DNA of 64,000 nucleotides from Agromyces aurantiacus (GCF_016907355.1 NZ_JAFBBW010000001.1:1240001-1304000); one strand, 5' to 3'. Shown: positions 1 to 8,535, counted from the stretch's first letter. Made by a program: numbers and translations. The notes: generated by a model from the letters alone, not told the origin.

Positions 1-1017
1 GTACTCGGGCAGGATCTCGTCCTCGAGCAGGCTGCTGAGGCCGGTCGCGCTCCAGATCGCCGTGCTCGCTCCCTCTCGGGCGACGTCGACGTAGGCGTCG
101 CGGTCGATGGTCCACGCCAGCGCCTGACGCAGGGCCGGGTCGTCGAACGGCTTCGTCTGGAGGTTCATGAAGAGCGTGCCGGCGCCCGCCGTGAGGGACA
201 CGAGGAAGTGGTTCTCCTCGTCGGCCGCCAGGTAGCTCGACTCGATCTGCGGGATGAAGGCCTGCGCCCAGTCGGCCTCGCCCGAGACGAGGGCGGTCGT
301 GAGCGCGGCGTTGTCGCCGTACGAGACGTAGTTCAGCTGGGGCACGGCCAGCTCGCCGCCCCAGTAGTCGGGGTTCGCGGTCAGGGTGACCGACTCGGTC
401 GACCAGGTGTCGAGCACGTACGGACCGGTGCCGACGGCGAGTCCCTCGTCGGTGAGCGGGTCGGTGTTCGGGTCGTCGATGTTCTCCCAGATGTGCTTGG
501 GCACGATCGGGGTGTGCAGGACGCGTGCCTGCGAGACGTACTTCGAGTCGACGAACTTCAGCGTGATCGCGTCGCCGTCGACGGTCGCGCCCTCGTACTT
601 CAGGCCGGCGGTGTCGGTGAGCGTACCGTTCAGGAACTGGTCGAAGGTGAACACGATGTCGTCGCCCGTGAACTCGGTGCCGTCGCTCCACTTCACGCCC
701 GAGCGGGGCACGACGGTGAGCTCGGTGTAGTCGTCGTTCCATTCGACCGACTCGGCGAGCCACGGCGTGGTGCCGAGGTCGCCGGTCGGGTTCACGAGGG
801 CGAGCGGCTCGAAGATGACCTTGGCGTAGCCGTACTTCGAGGCGGATGAGTCGCCGAGGTACGGGTTGTGGGATTCGGTGGTGATCGCGCCGTCCGGCTT
901 GGCGATCGTGAGCGCCGCGCCGCTCGCGGCGGGTTCGGTGTCGTTGCCGGCGGCGCAGCCGGTGAGCACCAGCGTCGCGGCGATGCCGACGGCGCCGAGG
1001 GACGTTCTGAGCCTCAT
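1..1017 (-). CDS. ABC transporter substrate-binding lipoprotein (family 5), 3' end outside window
   Basis: The first 339 codons of an extracytoplasmic solute-binding protein of the oligopeptide/dipeptide/nickel family (SBP family 5), which delivers peptides or similar solutes to an ABC permease. The product opens with a lipoprotein signal (hydrophobic stretch ending LVLTGC, lipid-anchored Cys21). It continues with family features: an N-terminal ligand-lobe region (PYLGDSSASKYGYAKV), WSDGTEFTGDDIVFTF, a YVLDTW segment and PFDDPALRQALAWTID. The C-terminal lobe lies beyond base 1. The start ATG at 1017 is fixed by the signal peptide. It is divergent from a TetR gene, with a palindrome between them, so TetR control is likely (inference). 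Confidence 0.9.
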   Translation of the reverse strand, partial: MRLRTSLGAVGIAATLVLTGCAAGNDTEPAASGAALTIAKPDGAITTESHNPYLGDSSASKYGYAKVIFEPLALVNPTGDLGTTPWLAESVEWNDDYTELTVVPRSGVKWSDGTEFTGDDIVFTFDQFLNGTLTDTAGLKYEGATVDGDAITLKFVDSKYVSQARVLHTPIVPKHIWENIDDPNTDPLTDEGLAVGTGPYVLDTWSTESVTLTANPDYWGGELAVPQLNYVSYGDNAALTTALVSGEADWAQAFIPQIESSYLAADEENHFLVSLTAGAGTLFMNLQTKPFDDPALRQALAWTIDRDAYVDVAREGASTAIWSATGLSSLLEDEILPEY

Positions 1018-1089
1018 TGCTTCTCCTTCGTGTGGGGGCACGAGACGGCGCCCGCCCGAAGGGCGACGCCGTCGTCGAGTGAATGCGGA

Positions 1090-1118
1090 GTTAACTTACA
1101 ATCAAGTAAGTAAGTAAC
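1090..1118. promoter_or_regulatory. imperfect palindrome, probable TetR operator
   Basis: GTTAACTTAC and GTAAGTAAC form an inverted repeat (one extra A in the left arm) around AATCAAGTAA, in the gap between the binding-protein gene and the divergent TetR gene. The right side is also a GTAA tandem repeat. It is AT-rich relative to its surroundings. Assigning it to the adjacent TetR protein is inference from position. Confidence 0.6.
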
Positions 1119-1195
1119 GCAATGCGCGTTCTCACCCGCGCCGGCGGGGCTGCGTAGACTCTGATCCGGCAGGCGAGGAAGGGGGTTGCCGACCG

Positions 1196-1840
1196 ATGAC
1201 GGAATCGATCACGGGTCAGCGCCGGCAGCCACGATCGCGGCCGGAGACGCTCGCGCGACGGCGCGACATCCTCGACGCCGCCGTGGAGATCTTCGGCAGC
1301 AAGGGGTTCATGGGCGGCACCCTGCAGGAGATCGCCGACCAGGTCGGCATGACGCACGCCGGGATCCTCCACCACTTCGGATCGAAGGACCAGCTCCTGC
1401 TCGAGGTGCTCCGCCACCGCGACGAGACCGACGTCGCCGACCTCGAGGAGCAGCACATCCCCGACGGGCTGGAGCTCTTCCGGCACCTCGTCCGCACGGC
1501 GTTCGTCAACGCGCGCCGCGCCGGCATCGTCCAGGCGTACGTCGTGCTGTCGGCCGAGTCGGTCACCGACGACCACCCGGGGCGCGAGTACTTCCAGAAG
1601 CGCTACGAGACCCTGCGGGGCGAGGTCGCCCGCGCGTTCCGCGTCGTCTGCGCCGAGCGGGGGGTCACCGCACCCGAGACCGTCGACCTCGCCTCGGCGA
1701 GCATCCTCGCCGTCATGGACGGCCTGCAGGTGCAGTGGCTGCTCGAACCCGATGCGGTCGATCTCGCCCGTGCGTCGGAGTTCGCCATCGAGGCGATCGT
1801 CGACTCGGTGATCTCGCCGTCGCCGTCGCCGTTGACCTGA
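1196..1840 (+). CDS. TetR/AcrR family transcriptional regulator
   Basis: A 214-residue TetR repressor. The N-terminal helix-turn-helix spans about residues 24-70 (AVEIFGSKGF, LQEIADQVGMTHAGILHHF, GSKDQLLLEVL), followed by an all-helical ligand domain typical of the family. ATG at 1196 follows a strong GAGGAAGGGGG ribosome site. It is divergent from the peptide-binding lipoprotein gene, with a palindrome in the 178-bp gap, so it probably represses that transporter and itself. The ligand is unknown. Confidence 0.92.
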   Translation: MTESITGQRRQPRSRPETLARRRDILDAAVEIFGSKGFMGGTLQEIADQVGMTHAGILHHFGSKDQLLLEVLRHRDETDVADLEEQHIPDGLELFRHLVRTAFVNARRAGIVQAYVVLSAESVTDDHPGREYFQKRYETLRGEVARAFRVVCAERGVTAPETVDLASASILAVMDGLQVQWLLEPDAVDLARASEFAIEAIVDSVISPSPSPLT

Positions 1841-1879
1841 GCGCCGGCGTCGCCCTCAGCCGTCCCCGCTCGGCTCCGG

Positions 1880-2467
1880 TCAGGCCGGATCGATCCGCAG
1901 CACCGTCGCCGACTCGCCGACCGTGAGGTCCTCGATGATCCGGATGCCGCGTGCGAGCTCGTCGACCGCGCCGATGACGGTGCCGAAGCGCTCGCGATCG
2001 CCGCAGACCGCCGTCACGGTCACGAGGTGGGTGCCGAGGTCCCACGTGTACGTGGCGAACGGCGGACGACCGGCCGGCGGAAGCGGCATGACGAACCTCT
2101 CGCCGACGCCGAGGTAGGTGCCGCGGAACTCCTCCGTGTCGTGGTACTCGATCGGCATCGAGGCGCGCGCGATGCGCAGCTCCGGCGTCGCCGCCTGGAC
2201 CTGCGCGACCACCACGAGCAGTTCCGGGTCCGGCTTCCAGACCCACGCGAGCACCCGGCCCTCGGCCTTCCGCATGAGGAACGGCACGGCCTGGCTCATC
2301 GCCCACGCGCTGAGACGGCTGCCCCGGCCGGGGGTCGCACCCTGGCCCATCGCCTGCGAGAGCAGCATCCCGATCGCGGCCTTGCGGTGCCGGCGACCGC
2401 GGAACCCGAGGGAGTCGGTGACCGCCACCCACATGGCTCGGTCGGCGTCGGCCTGGAGTCGGGGCAT
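1880..2467 (-). CDS. hypothetical protein, 195 aa
   Basis: No family recognised. The product is a soluble mixed alpha/beta protein without signal peptide or clear membrane segment. It has a basic N-terminal third (GFRGRRHRKAA), a beta-rich middle (RVLAWVWKPDPELLVVVAQV) and an acidic C-terminus. Coding status is supported by strong third-position G/C in this frame and by its place 35 bases downstream of the metalloprotease-like gene on the same strand. It converges with the TetR gene across a 39-bp gap. Function unknown. Confidence 0.7.
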   Translation of the reverse strand: MPRLQADADRAMWVAVTDSLGFRGRRHRKAAIGMLLSQAMGQGATPGRGSRLSAWAMSQAVPFLMRKAEGRVLAWVWKPDPELLVVVAQVQAATPELRIARASMPIEYHDTEEFRGTYLGVGERFVMPLPPAGRPPFATYTWDLGTHLVTVTAVCGDRERFGTVIGAVDELARGIRIIEDLTVGESATVLRIDPA

Positions 2468-2502
2468 TGCTCCAGCCTACGAGCGCGGCGTCGCGCTGCG
2501 AC

Positions 2503-3177
2503 TCAGACCGAGTACCCCGGATGCGTCGCGAACGCGCCGTCGATCACGACGTTCGCGCGCTGCCGGGCGAGCTCGCGGATCGCCGACGTGGTTCGCGCGC
2601 CCTGCGCGTAGTACCACCAGAGGTAGAGCGCCCCGTACATCCACGCGCCCTCGTAGCCCCACGACGAGTCGGCGCCGCTCTTGCCCTCGCCGAACGTCGA
2701 CCCCTTGGGGAACTTCGCGTCGTGCGGCTTGCCGCCGATGTGGCGCGACTCGTGCAGCAGCGTCTCGGCGCGCCCCGGCGCGTTCTTCGTGTAGAAGCAG
2801 CCGAGGTAGAGCTCGACCACGCCGCCGCCGACGGATGCCGCGATCGCATCGCCGTCGCCGCACTTCGAGCGCAGGTCGCCGATGTGCTCGCGCACGTACC
2901 GCCTCGCCCAGTTGAGGCAGGCGCCGGCGTAGTCGTCGTTCAGGTAGTCCTGTGCCGAGTAGGTGAGTGCGTAGCATCCGTTGAAGGTCCGCGCGAGCGG
3001 CTGGTCGGTGTTGCAGCAGTCGTCCCATCCGAATCCGTCGTCCCAGTACTCCTTGTTGCCGGCGAAGCCGTAAGTGTCCCAGAAGTAGTCGACGTACACC
3101 TGGTCGCAGATGGAGGCGCCGTAGAAGTCGTCGCCCGACGCCGCCTTGTCGGGCACCGTGTACGTGCAGTGGACCAT
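2503..3177 (-). CDS. Cys-rich HExxH metalloprotease-like protein
   Basis: A 224-residue protein with a zincin-type motif HESRH at 142-146, followed by GGKPHD (His152, Asp153), giving HExxH-x5-HD. In aspzincin/deuterolysin-like and related small zinc peptidases the HExxH motif binds zinc with a later Asp or His. It contains eight cysteines (4, 24, 54, 55, 68, 87, 106, 127) and many aromatic residues, which would suit a disulfide-stabilised or metal-bound fold, yet no signal peptide is visible. ATG at 3177 follows GAGGAG. It lies 24 bp downstream of the helical-repeat gene and is probably co-transcribed. Peptidase activity is inferred from the motif only. Confidence 0.75.
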   Translation of the reverse strand: MVHCTYTVPDKAASGDDFYGASICDQVYVDYFWDTYGFAGNKEYWDDGFGWDDCCNTDQPLARTFNGCYALTYSAQDYLNDDYAGACLNWARRYVREHIGDLRSKCGDGDAIAASVGGGVVELYLGCFYTKNAPGRAETLLHESRHIGGKPHDAKFPKGSTFGEGKSGADSSWGYEGAWMYGALYLWWYYAQGARTTSAIRELARQRANVVIDGAFATHPGYSV

Positions 3178-3201
3178 GATCGCTCCTCGTGGCTGTTCCG
3201 G

Positions 3202-3951
3202 TCACGCGCCGTGCGGGCGTGCCTCGTCGAAGGGGTTCGGGGGTTCGGCGGTCGGACGAGCCTCGCCCGGCTCGGGCCGCGGTTGGTCGATCTCGACGAC
3301 CGGGGTGCGGCGGATCTCGATGATCCAGTCGTCGCCCCGCGAGCTCAGGATGTCGCGTCCCCTCGCGATCCCGTCCTCGTCGCCGCCGTCGACGAGACCG
3401 TGCCACGCGGCCCGGCGCATCGCGACGTACTCGTGCTCGAGCGCGGGGAGCAGCGCGTCGACCGCCTCGCGATCGCCGTCCCGGATCCGGCGCGAGAGCC
3501 CCTCGATCGCGGTCGTGCGCAGCACCACCTCCTCGGTCACCGTGCTGACGCCGTGCACCGTGTCGCGCGAGCGCTCCTCCGGCACCGGTGTCTGCACGAG
3601 GTGCCCGAAGAAGCGCGTCGTCTCGGGAAGGGCGAGGTCGGTGAGCAGCTGCACGAGCGCCCACTGCTCCTGGTAGGCGTTCTCCTCGAGCTGCTCGTAC
3701 GTGGCCGCGATCACGTCGACCGCCTCGCCGCCGTACTCGCGCAGCTGTTCGAGCGCCGACCGGTACGCCTCCTCGGCGCCGGCGCCGCTCGCGGTCATCG
3801 CCGAGACCGCCCCGATGAGGCGCTGCCAGAGGCGACGATCGGCGCCGACGTCGGGGATGGTCCGGTAGGAGGCGACGCTGAACGTGTCCTCTTCACGCGA
3901 CCTGTCTCGGCTCCTCCGGAGCTGCGGGCGATCGGAGTGTTCCTCGGCCAT
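3202..3951 (-). CDS. helical (HEAT-like) repeat protein
   Basis: A 249-residue soluble, almost entirely helical protein. Segments such as LLPALEHEYVAMRRAAWHGL and EEVVLRTTAIEGLSRRI look like HEAT/armadillo repeats, which usually serve as protein-binding scaffolds. The last 35 residues are Pro/Glu-rich and probably disordered. ATG at 3951 was chosen because GGGGAGGG sits just before it; a GTG 18 bases upstream is possible. It is first in an apparent operon with the HExxH protein, so it may bind or control that protein (inference). Confidence 0.72.
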   Translation of the reverse strand: MAEEHSDRPQLRRSRDRSREEDTFSVASYRTIPDVGADRRLWQRLIGAVSAMTASGAGAEEAYRSALEQLREYGGEAVDVIAATYEQLEENAYQEQWALVQLLTDLALPETTRFFGHLVQTPVPEERSRDTVHGVSTVTEEVVLRTTAIEGLSRRIRDGDREAVDALLPALEHEYVAMRRAAWHGLVDGGDEDGIARGRDILSSRGDDWIIEIRRTPVVEIDQPRPEPGEARPTAEPPNPFDEARPHGA

Positions 3952-4175
3952 GATCCCTCCCCAGCGCACTGACTGGTCCGGGCCGTCCGATCGAGGTGGG
4001 CCCGTTGGAACCCCTCAGCGTCTCGACGGTCACGCTAGTCCTGAGTGCACGGGGCCGTGACCCGCGTTCCGGGGGTTTGCGTGCGTTTGGGCTCTTGACG
4101 GCGGCAGGGGACGGGCGCAGGCTGATCGCATCCGTCCCCCGCGACGACGCGGGGCTCAGGGGAGGGGACACCTGC

Positions 4176-4544
4176 ATGGACGTCATGACCGAGGTATCGA
4201 CCGAGAAGCTGGCTCGAGCGTTCTCGAGCCACCGGTTCGACGTGGTGCTCCCGCACCTCGCCGACGACGTGTGCTGGACGAACGTGGGCTCGCCGACGCT
4301 CCTCGGGCGCAAGGCGGTCAAGAAGGCCCTCGAACGCACCGCGGCCGAGCTGGCCGAGGTCACCACCGAGTTCCAGCGGTTCCGCAGCGTGCTCGGCGAG
4401 GACAGCGTGGTGGTCGACAGCCTGGCGCGGTACACGGATGCCTCGGGCGATGTGTCCGTCGTGGCATCCTGCGACCTCTACGACTTCGACGGCGAGGGGC
4501 GTATCACCGAGATCGTGACGTACACGATCGAGCTCTCACGCTGA
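4176..4544 (+). CDS. SnoaL-like (NTF2-fold) protein
   Basis: A 122-residue protein of the NTF2/SnoaL superfamily. It has N-terminal helices with conserved spacing (LARAFSSHRFDVVLPHLADDVCW), then a curved sheet ending in a C-terminal strand (DGEGRITEIVTYTIEL). Such proteins act as isomerases, dehydratases or ligand binders; the substrate here is unknown. ATG at 4176 follows GGAGGGG; the open frame upstream of it has no ribosome site. Its 3' end overlaps the convergent ACT-domain gene by 9 bases. Confidence 0.85.
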   Translation: MDVMTEVSTEKLARAFSSHRFDVVLPHLADDVCWTNVGSPTLLGRKAVKKALERTAAELAEVTTEFQRFRSVLGEDSVVVDSLARYTDASGDVSVVASCDLYDFDGEGRITEIVTYTIELSR

Positions 4545-4952
4545 GGCGCGCGCCCACGCCGCGGCGATGCGCGCGGCATCCACGTGGCGCTCGGGGTCGA
4601 CGACGAGGATCAGCCGGTGGTCGTGGTCGCTGTACTGCACGCGGATGTCGATTCCGGCGTCGCCGAGCCGGCGGGTGAACGCCCCGAGCTGGCCGGGACG
4701 ATCCTGGTCGAGCCGCAGCGCGACGACGGCGCTGACGGTGGCCGGCCCGAAGCCGGCGGCCTCCAGCGCCGCCACCGCGGCCTCGACGTCGTGGTCGCCG
4801 ATCAGGAAGTGCGCGATCGCGACGCCGTCGAACCCGAACACGCCGCCGCCCTCGAGGCTGACGCCCGCGGCGCCGAGCGTCTCGCCGAAGTCGGCCAGCG
4901 CTCCGGGCCTCGGCTCGAGCGCTAGCGAGAGATCGCGCATGCCCGCGTTCAC
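4536..4952 (-). CDS. tandem ACT-domain protein
   Basis: About 138 residues made of two ACT-like modules in tandem (SLALEPRPGALADFGETL and VALRLDQDRPGQLGAFTRRL each begin a beta-alpha-beta unit). ACT domains bind amino acids or other small ligands and act as regulatory sensors. GTG at 4952 overlaps the OsmC stop codon (GTGA), pointing to translational coupling; ATG at 4940 is the alternative. Second gene of the OsmC operon. Target unknown. Confidence 0.85.
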   Translation of the reverse strand: MNAGMRDLSLALEPRPGALADFGETLGAAGVSLEGGGVFGFDGVAIAHFLIGDHDVEAAVAALEAAGFGPATVSAVVALRLDQDRPGQLGAFTRRLGDAGIDIRVQYSDHDHRLILVVDPERHVDAARIAAAWARASA

Positions 4953-5404
4953 CGTTCGACCACCGTCGCGCCGACGGTGACCTCGGTGCGCAGCGAGTTC
5001 GCGATGTAGCACTGGTCGGCCGCCGTCACGACCGCCGCGAGCACCGCCTCCGCGTCGGTGCCCGGCGGAACGCCGATGACGGGCGAGAGGACGATGCGGT
5101 TCAGCCGGGCGGGCTCGTCGGAGAGGTCCATCGTGCCCGCCGCATCGTCCTCGTAGCTGCGGATGTCGATCCCGGCCCCGGCGGCGACGGCGAGGAAGGC
5201 GAGCAACTGGCACGAGCTGGCCGCGGCCACGAGCAGCTGCTCCGGATTGAGGAGTCCGCCGTCCCCGCGGAAGCGCGCGTCCGCGCTCAACCGCAGCGAG
5301 GTCTCGGCCGGTGCGGCCGAGACGATGTGGGCCCGGTCGTAGGCGCGGTACCCCGCGCCCGTCGACCCGGCCCAGGCGAGCCTGGTGACGTAGTCGTGTC
5401 TCAT
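4949..5404 (-). CDS. OsmC/Ohr family peroxiredoxin-like protein
   Basis: A 151-residue OsmC-family protein. These proteins reduce organic hydroperoxides through a catalytic cysteine pair, seen here as Cys65 (AAASSCQLLAF) and Cys132 (ADQCYIANSL). The NPEQLL segment before the first Cys is also a family hallmark. ATG at 5404. It shares a divergent promoter with an ArsR-like regulator and precedes the ACT gene with a 4-nt overlap. The intergenic palindrome suggests repression by that regulator until a stress signal arrives (inference). Confidence 0.92.
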   Translation of the reverse strand: MRHDYVTRLAWAGSTGAGYRAYDRAHIVSAAPAETSLRLSADARFRGDGGLLNPEQLLVAAASSCQLLAFLAVAAGAGIDIRSYEDDAAGTMDLSDEPARLNRIVLSPVIGVPPGTDAEAVLAAVVTAADQCYIANSLRTEVTVGATVVER

Positions 5405-5424
5405 GGGACCGAACGTACGCAGAA

Positions 5425-5448
5425 ACCTTTCGGTGCGAGCCGAAGGGT
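5425..5448. promoter_or_regulatory. palindromic operator between osmC-like gene and wHTH gene
   Basis: ACCTTTCGG and CCGAAGGGT form 9-base arms (8 of 9 complementary) around TGCGAG, 20 bases from each divergent start codon. It is the only clear palindrome in the 64-bp gap, so it is likely the autoregulatory site of the ArsR-like protein. Confidence 0.65.
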
Positions 5449-5468
5449 TCTCGGAGTAGCGTCGAGGC

Positions 5469-6158
5469 ATGCCGCAGGACTTCACCCCGATCGGACGCGC
5501 GCTCTCGGCACCCGCCCGTTCGGACATCGTGAACCTGCTCATGGACGGCTCGTCGCGGCCCGCCGGCGAGCTGGCCTCGGCCGCCGGGGTCAGCGCCTCG
5601 ACGGCGAGCGAGCACCTCGCGATCCTGGTGGACTCCGGCATCCTCGCGGTCGAGGCGAATGGCCGTCGGCGGATGTACCGCGTCGCCGACGCGCGCACCG
5701 CCGCGGCGCTCGAGCAGCTCGGCCTGCTCTGCCCACCGGCCGAGGACGTCGGCTACTACCGCACCCGCGACGCGCGACGGCTCGCCGATGCGCGGTTCTG
5801 CTACGACCACCTCGCGGGTCGCCTCGGGGTGGCGCTCACCGAGTCGATGAGCGAGCACGGATGGCTCGGCGCCGACCTGGCGCTCAGCCCGACCGGCGAT
5901 GCGGCGCTCACCGAGCGGGGGATCGACGTCGCCGCGCTCCGAGCGGGCCGGCGACGACTCACCCGGCCCTGCGCGGACTGGACCGAACGCCGACCCCATC
6001 TCGCCGGGGCGGTCGGCGCGTCCGTCGCCGCGCACTTCCTGGCGATGAAGTGGATCGAGCGCGGGCATCCGCGTGCGGTCCGGGTCACACGCGCCGGGCG
6101 GGCGGCGCTGACGGACGTGTGGCTGGTGCCCGCCGACGCGGTGCCGATCGCGCTCTGA
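5469..6158 (+). CDS. ArsR-like winged-helix transcriptional regulator
   Basis: A 229-residue regulator with an N-terminal ArsR-type winged helix: RSDIVNLLMDGSSRPAGELA, then the recognition helix GVSASTASEHLAILVDSGIL and the wing EANGRRRMYRVAD. The long C-terminal part (about 90-229) contains several Cys (LCPP, ARFCYD, RPCADW), which could sense oxidants or metals. This architecture is common in actinobacterial ArsR proteins with an extra ligand domain. It is divergent from the OsmC operon with a shared palindrome. Confidence 0.9.
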   Translation: MPQDFTPIGRALSAPARSDIVNLLMDGSSRPAGELASAAGVSASTASEHLAILVDSGILAVEANGRRRMYRVADARTAAALEQLGLLCPPAEDVGYYRTRDARRLADARFCYDHLAGRLGVALTESMSEHGWLGADLALSPTGDAALTERGIDVAALRAGRRRLTRPCADWTERRPHLAGAVGASVAAHFLAMKWIERGHPRAVRVTRAGRAALTDVWLVPADAVPIAL

Positions 6159-6192
6159 GTCGACGCGCGCTCCTCGTCGACGCGCGCTCCTC
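6159..6192. repeat. perfect 17-bp tandem duplication
   Basis: GTCGACGCGCGCTCCTC occurs twice back to back directly after the stop codon of the regulator, in the gap before the convergent kinase gene. It looks like a recent slippage duplication; no function is evident. Confidence 0.8.
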
Positions 6193-6218
6193 GACGTCGG
6201 CCCTCGGTGGAGGTGCGA

Positions 6219-7937
6219 TCACCGCGGTCCGCGCGGCCCGAACACGCCCGCGAACACCGCGTGCAGCAGCGGCACGACCGACACCACCATCAGCGTGATG
6301 CCCCACCCCGGCTCATCCGCCCGCAGCTGGATGCCACCGAGGAACAGGCCGACGAAGACGACCGCGGAGACGATGCGGCCCGCGACGCGCTCGAGGCGCG
6401 CCATCCGCTGCTCGATGCGGGGGGAGTTCGCGACGAGCCGGCCGCCTTCGATGCGATCGATGACGCCGTCGAGCCGGCCCGGCAGGCGCCAGGCGGTGCC
6501 CGCGACCGAGACCGCCTCGCGGCCGACGGCCTGCACGATGTTGCCGCGCTCGCCGCGCAGGAGCTGCGCGGCGTACGGCTCGACGGCGTCCCAGATGTTG
6601 AAGGTCGGGTCGAGCGAGCTGCACAGGCCCGAGGTCAGCGACATCGAGCGGATGATGAGGAGGAAGTTCTCGGGCAGCTGGAACGGCAGCGTGCGCACGA
6701 GGTCGCCGAACTCGAGCGCGAAGCGGCGGAACTCGCGCTCGTCGACCTGCGCGAGCTCGGCGAAGCCCATGCCGCCGAAGCGGGCGAACAGCTCGGTCAT
6801 CGCGCGCTCGAGCTCGGCGGTGTCGGCGGTCGGCAGCAGGACGCCGACCCCGCGGATGGCGTCGACCATCCGCTTGCCGTCGCGGGCGGCGACCGCGAGC
6901 AGCAGCTGCTGCAGGCCCCGACGCAGCGAGTCGGGCACCTCGCCCATCATGCCGAAGTCGATGAAGGTGAGCTGGTAGGCGCCGCCGGATGACGCGACCG
7001 GCGTCACGAAGATGTTGCCGGGGTGCGGGTCGGCGTGGAAGTAGCCGTCGCGGAAGAGCTGGTCGAACATGACCGCGGCGAACTGCTGCGCGACGGCCTT
7101 CGGGTCGATGCCGGCGGCCAGCAGCGCGTCGCGGTCGTTGACCTTGATCGCCGTGACGTCGGCCAGGGTGAGCACGCGGCGGGTGCTGCGCTCCCAGACG
7201 ACCTCGGGCGCGGCGACGCGCGGGTCGGCGGCGAAGCTCGCGGCGAACCGCTCGGCGTTCTGCGCCTCGTGCAGGTAGTCGATCTCCTCGAGGCTCGTGG
7301 TCGCGAACTCCTCGACGAGCGCGGGCAGGTCGACGCGGCGAGCGACGAACCCCACGCGGCTGAGCCATCCCGCGACGCGGCGCAGCGCCGCGAGGTCGAC
7401 CTCGACGATCTGCTCGATGCCCGGCCGCTGCACCTTGACGACGGCCTCGGCGTAGCCCATGTCGGCGGCGTCGATCGGCGCGAGGCGGGCGCGGTGCGCC
7501 TGGCCGAGGGATGCCGCGGCGAGCGGCTCCGGGTCGAACTCGGCGTAGGCGAGCTCGAGCGGCAGGCCGAGCTCGGCCTCGGCGAGGCGCCGGATCGCGT
7601 CGAACGGCACGGGTGGCACCTCGTCCTGCAGGCCGGCGAGTTCGCGCGTGATCTCGGGCGGCAGCACGTCGAGTCGTGACGACATGTACTGGCCGACCTT
7701 GATCATGAGGCCGCCGAGGTCGACCGCGAGGTCGTGGAAGCGCTGGGCGATGCGCGTGAGCCGCGCGGTGCGCCCGCGCGCCGCGACTCCGGCGAGGCCG
7801 AAGCGCGGCAGCACGAGCTCGTACCACCACGTCTGGACGATGTACCTGGCGGCGAAGCGAAGGATCCGCCGGTACCGGGCGCGCAGGTTCCCCACATCGG
7901 GCATCCTGCCTGCAGGATGCCGACGTGTCGAGGGCAC
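6219..7937 (-). CDS. ABC1/AarF/UbiB family atypical kinase
   Basis: A 572-residue ABC1-family protein-kinase-like ATPase. Visible motifs are the lysine region VVKVQRPGI, the catalytic loop region YFHADPHPGN, and the DFG triad in FIDFGMMG. Two C-terminal hydrophobic stretches (IVSAVVFVGLFLGGI, LMVVSVVPLLHAVFAGV) anchor it to the membrane, as in UbiB/AarF relatives linked to quinone or isoprenoid lipid metabolism. GTG at 7937 has AGGA in good position and starts 4 bases after the PadR stop; ATG at 7904 is an alternative. Co-transcribed with, and probably controlled by, the PadR gene. Confidence 0.92.
   Translation of the reverse strand: MPSTRRHPAGRMPDVGNLRARYRRILRFAARYIVQTWWYELVLPRFGLAGVAARGRTARLTRIAQRFHDLAVDLGGLMIKVGQYMSSRLDVLPPEITRELAGLQDEVPPVPFDAIRRLAEAELGLPLELAYAEFDPEPLAAASLGQAHRARLAPIDAADMGYAEAVVKVQRPGIEQIVEVDLAALRRVAGWLSRVGFVARRVDLPALVEEFATTSLEEIDYLHEAQNAERFAASFAADPRVAAPEVVWERSTRRVLTLADVTAIKVNDRDALLAAGIDPKAVAQQFAAVMFDQLFRDGYFHADPHPGNIFVTPVASSGGAYQLTFIDFGMMGEVPDSLRRGLQQLLLAVAARDGKRMVDAIRGVGVLLPTADTAELERAMTELFARFGGMGFAELAQVDEREFRRFALEFGDLVRTLPFQLPENFLLIIRSMSLTSGLCSSLDPTFNIWDAVEPYAAQLLRGERGNIVQAVGREAVSVAGTAWRLPGRLDGVIDRIEGGRLVANSPRIEQRMARLERVAGRIVSAVVFVGLFLGGIQLRADEPGWGITLMVVSVVPLLHAVFAGVFGPRGPR
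7901..7920. promoter_or_regulatory. perfect palindrome in the aarF-like 5' coding region
   Basis: GCATCCTGC-CT-GCAGGATGC has perfect 9-base arms and lies between the GTG (7937) and ATG (7904) start candidates of the kinase gene. It could fold into a hairpin over the second start codon, or be an operator; which of these applies is not decidable here. Confidence 0.45.
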
Positions 7938-7941
7938 TCGG

Positions 7942-8535
7942 TCAGTCCTGGGCGAGGATCGAGTAGAGGCGGCGACGCGCCTCGTCGAGCACCTCGACCG
8001 CTTCCTTCACCTGCTCGGGCGTGCCCGTGCGGCCGACCTGCGCCGCCGCCTGGGCGAGTTCCATGCCCGACTTCGCGAGCGGTCCGGCGCCGCCGAAGTC
8101 GCGGCGCCCGCCACCTCCGCTGCCGGTGGTGGTGCCGCCGGTCGGCCAAGGTGCGCGGTCGGCGGATGCCGTGGCCTCGGCGCGTCCCATCTCGGTCAGC
8201 GAGTAGGTCTTGCGGCCGTTGGATTCCTCGGCGCTCACGAGGCCCTCGTCGGCGAGCAGCTGGAGGGTGGGGTAGACCGAGCCTGCGCTCGGCTTCCAGG
8301 CGCCCCCGCTGCGCTCGGAGATCTCGCTGATGATCTGGTAGCCGTGCATGGGCTTCTCGGCGAGGAGCGCGAGCACCGCCGCGCGCACGTCGCCACGACC
8401 CATCCGCGGGGCGACTTTCTGCTCGAACATGCCGCGCAGCTGCTCCATGGCCTCCCAGAGGCCCTGTCCGGGGCCGCCCTTGCCGCCCCAGTTGCCGGCG
8501 CTGCCGCCGAAGCCGCCGCCATACGAATCGCTCAT
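7942..8535 (-). CDS. PadR family transcriptional regulator
   Basis: A 197-residue PadR protein. The winged helix lies at about residues 50-115 (AVLALLAEKPMHGYQIISEI, SAGSVYPTLQLLADEGLV, KTYSLTEMGRAEA). The first 30 residues are Gly-rich and the C-terminus is a dimerisation helix (PEQVKEAVEVLDEARRRL). ATG at 8535 follows AAGGAGG. It is first in an operon with the AarF-like kinase. A palindrome upstream suggests autoregulation. A fragment of a related padR gene occurs at about 42.9 kb. Confidence 0.92.
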   Translation of the reverse strand: MSDSYGGGFGGSAGNWGGKGGPGQGLWEAMEQLRGMFEQKVAPRMGRGDVRAAVLALLAEKPMHGYQIISEISERSGGAWKPSAGSVYPTLQLLADEGLVSAEESNGRKTYSLTEMGRAEATASADRAPWPTGGTTTGSGGGGRRDFGGAGPLAKSGMELAQAAAQVGRTGTPEQVKEAVEVLDEARRRLYSILAQD

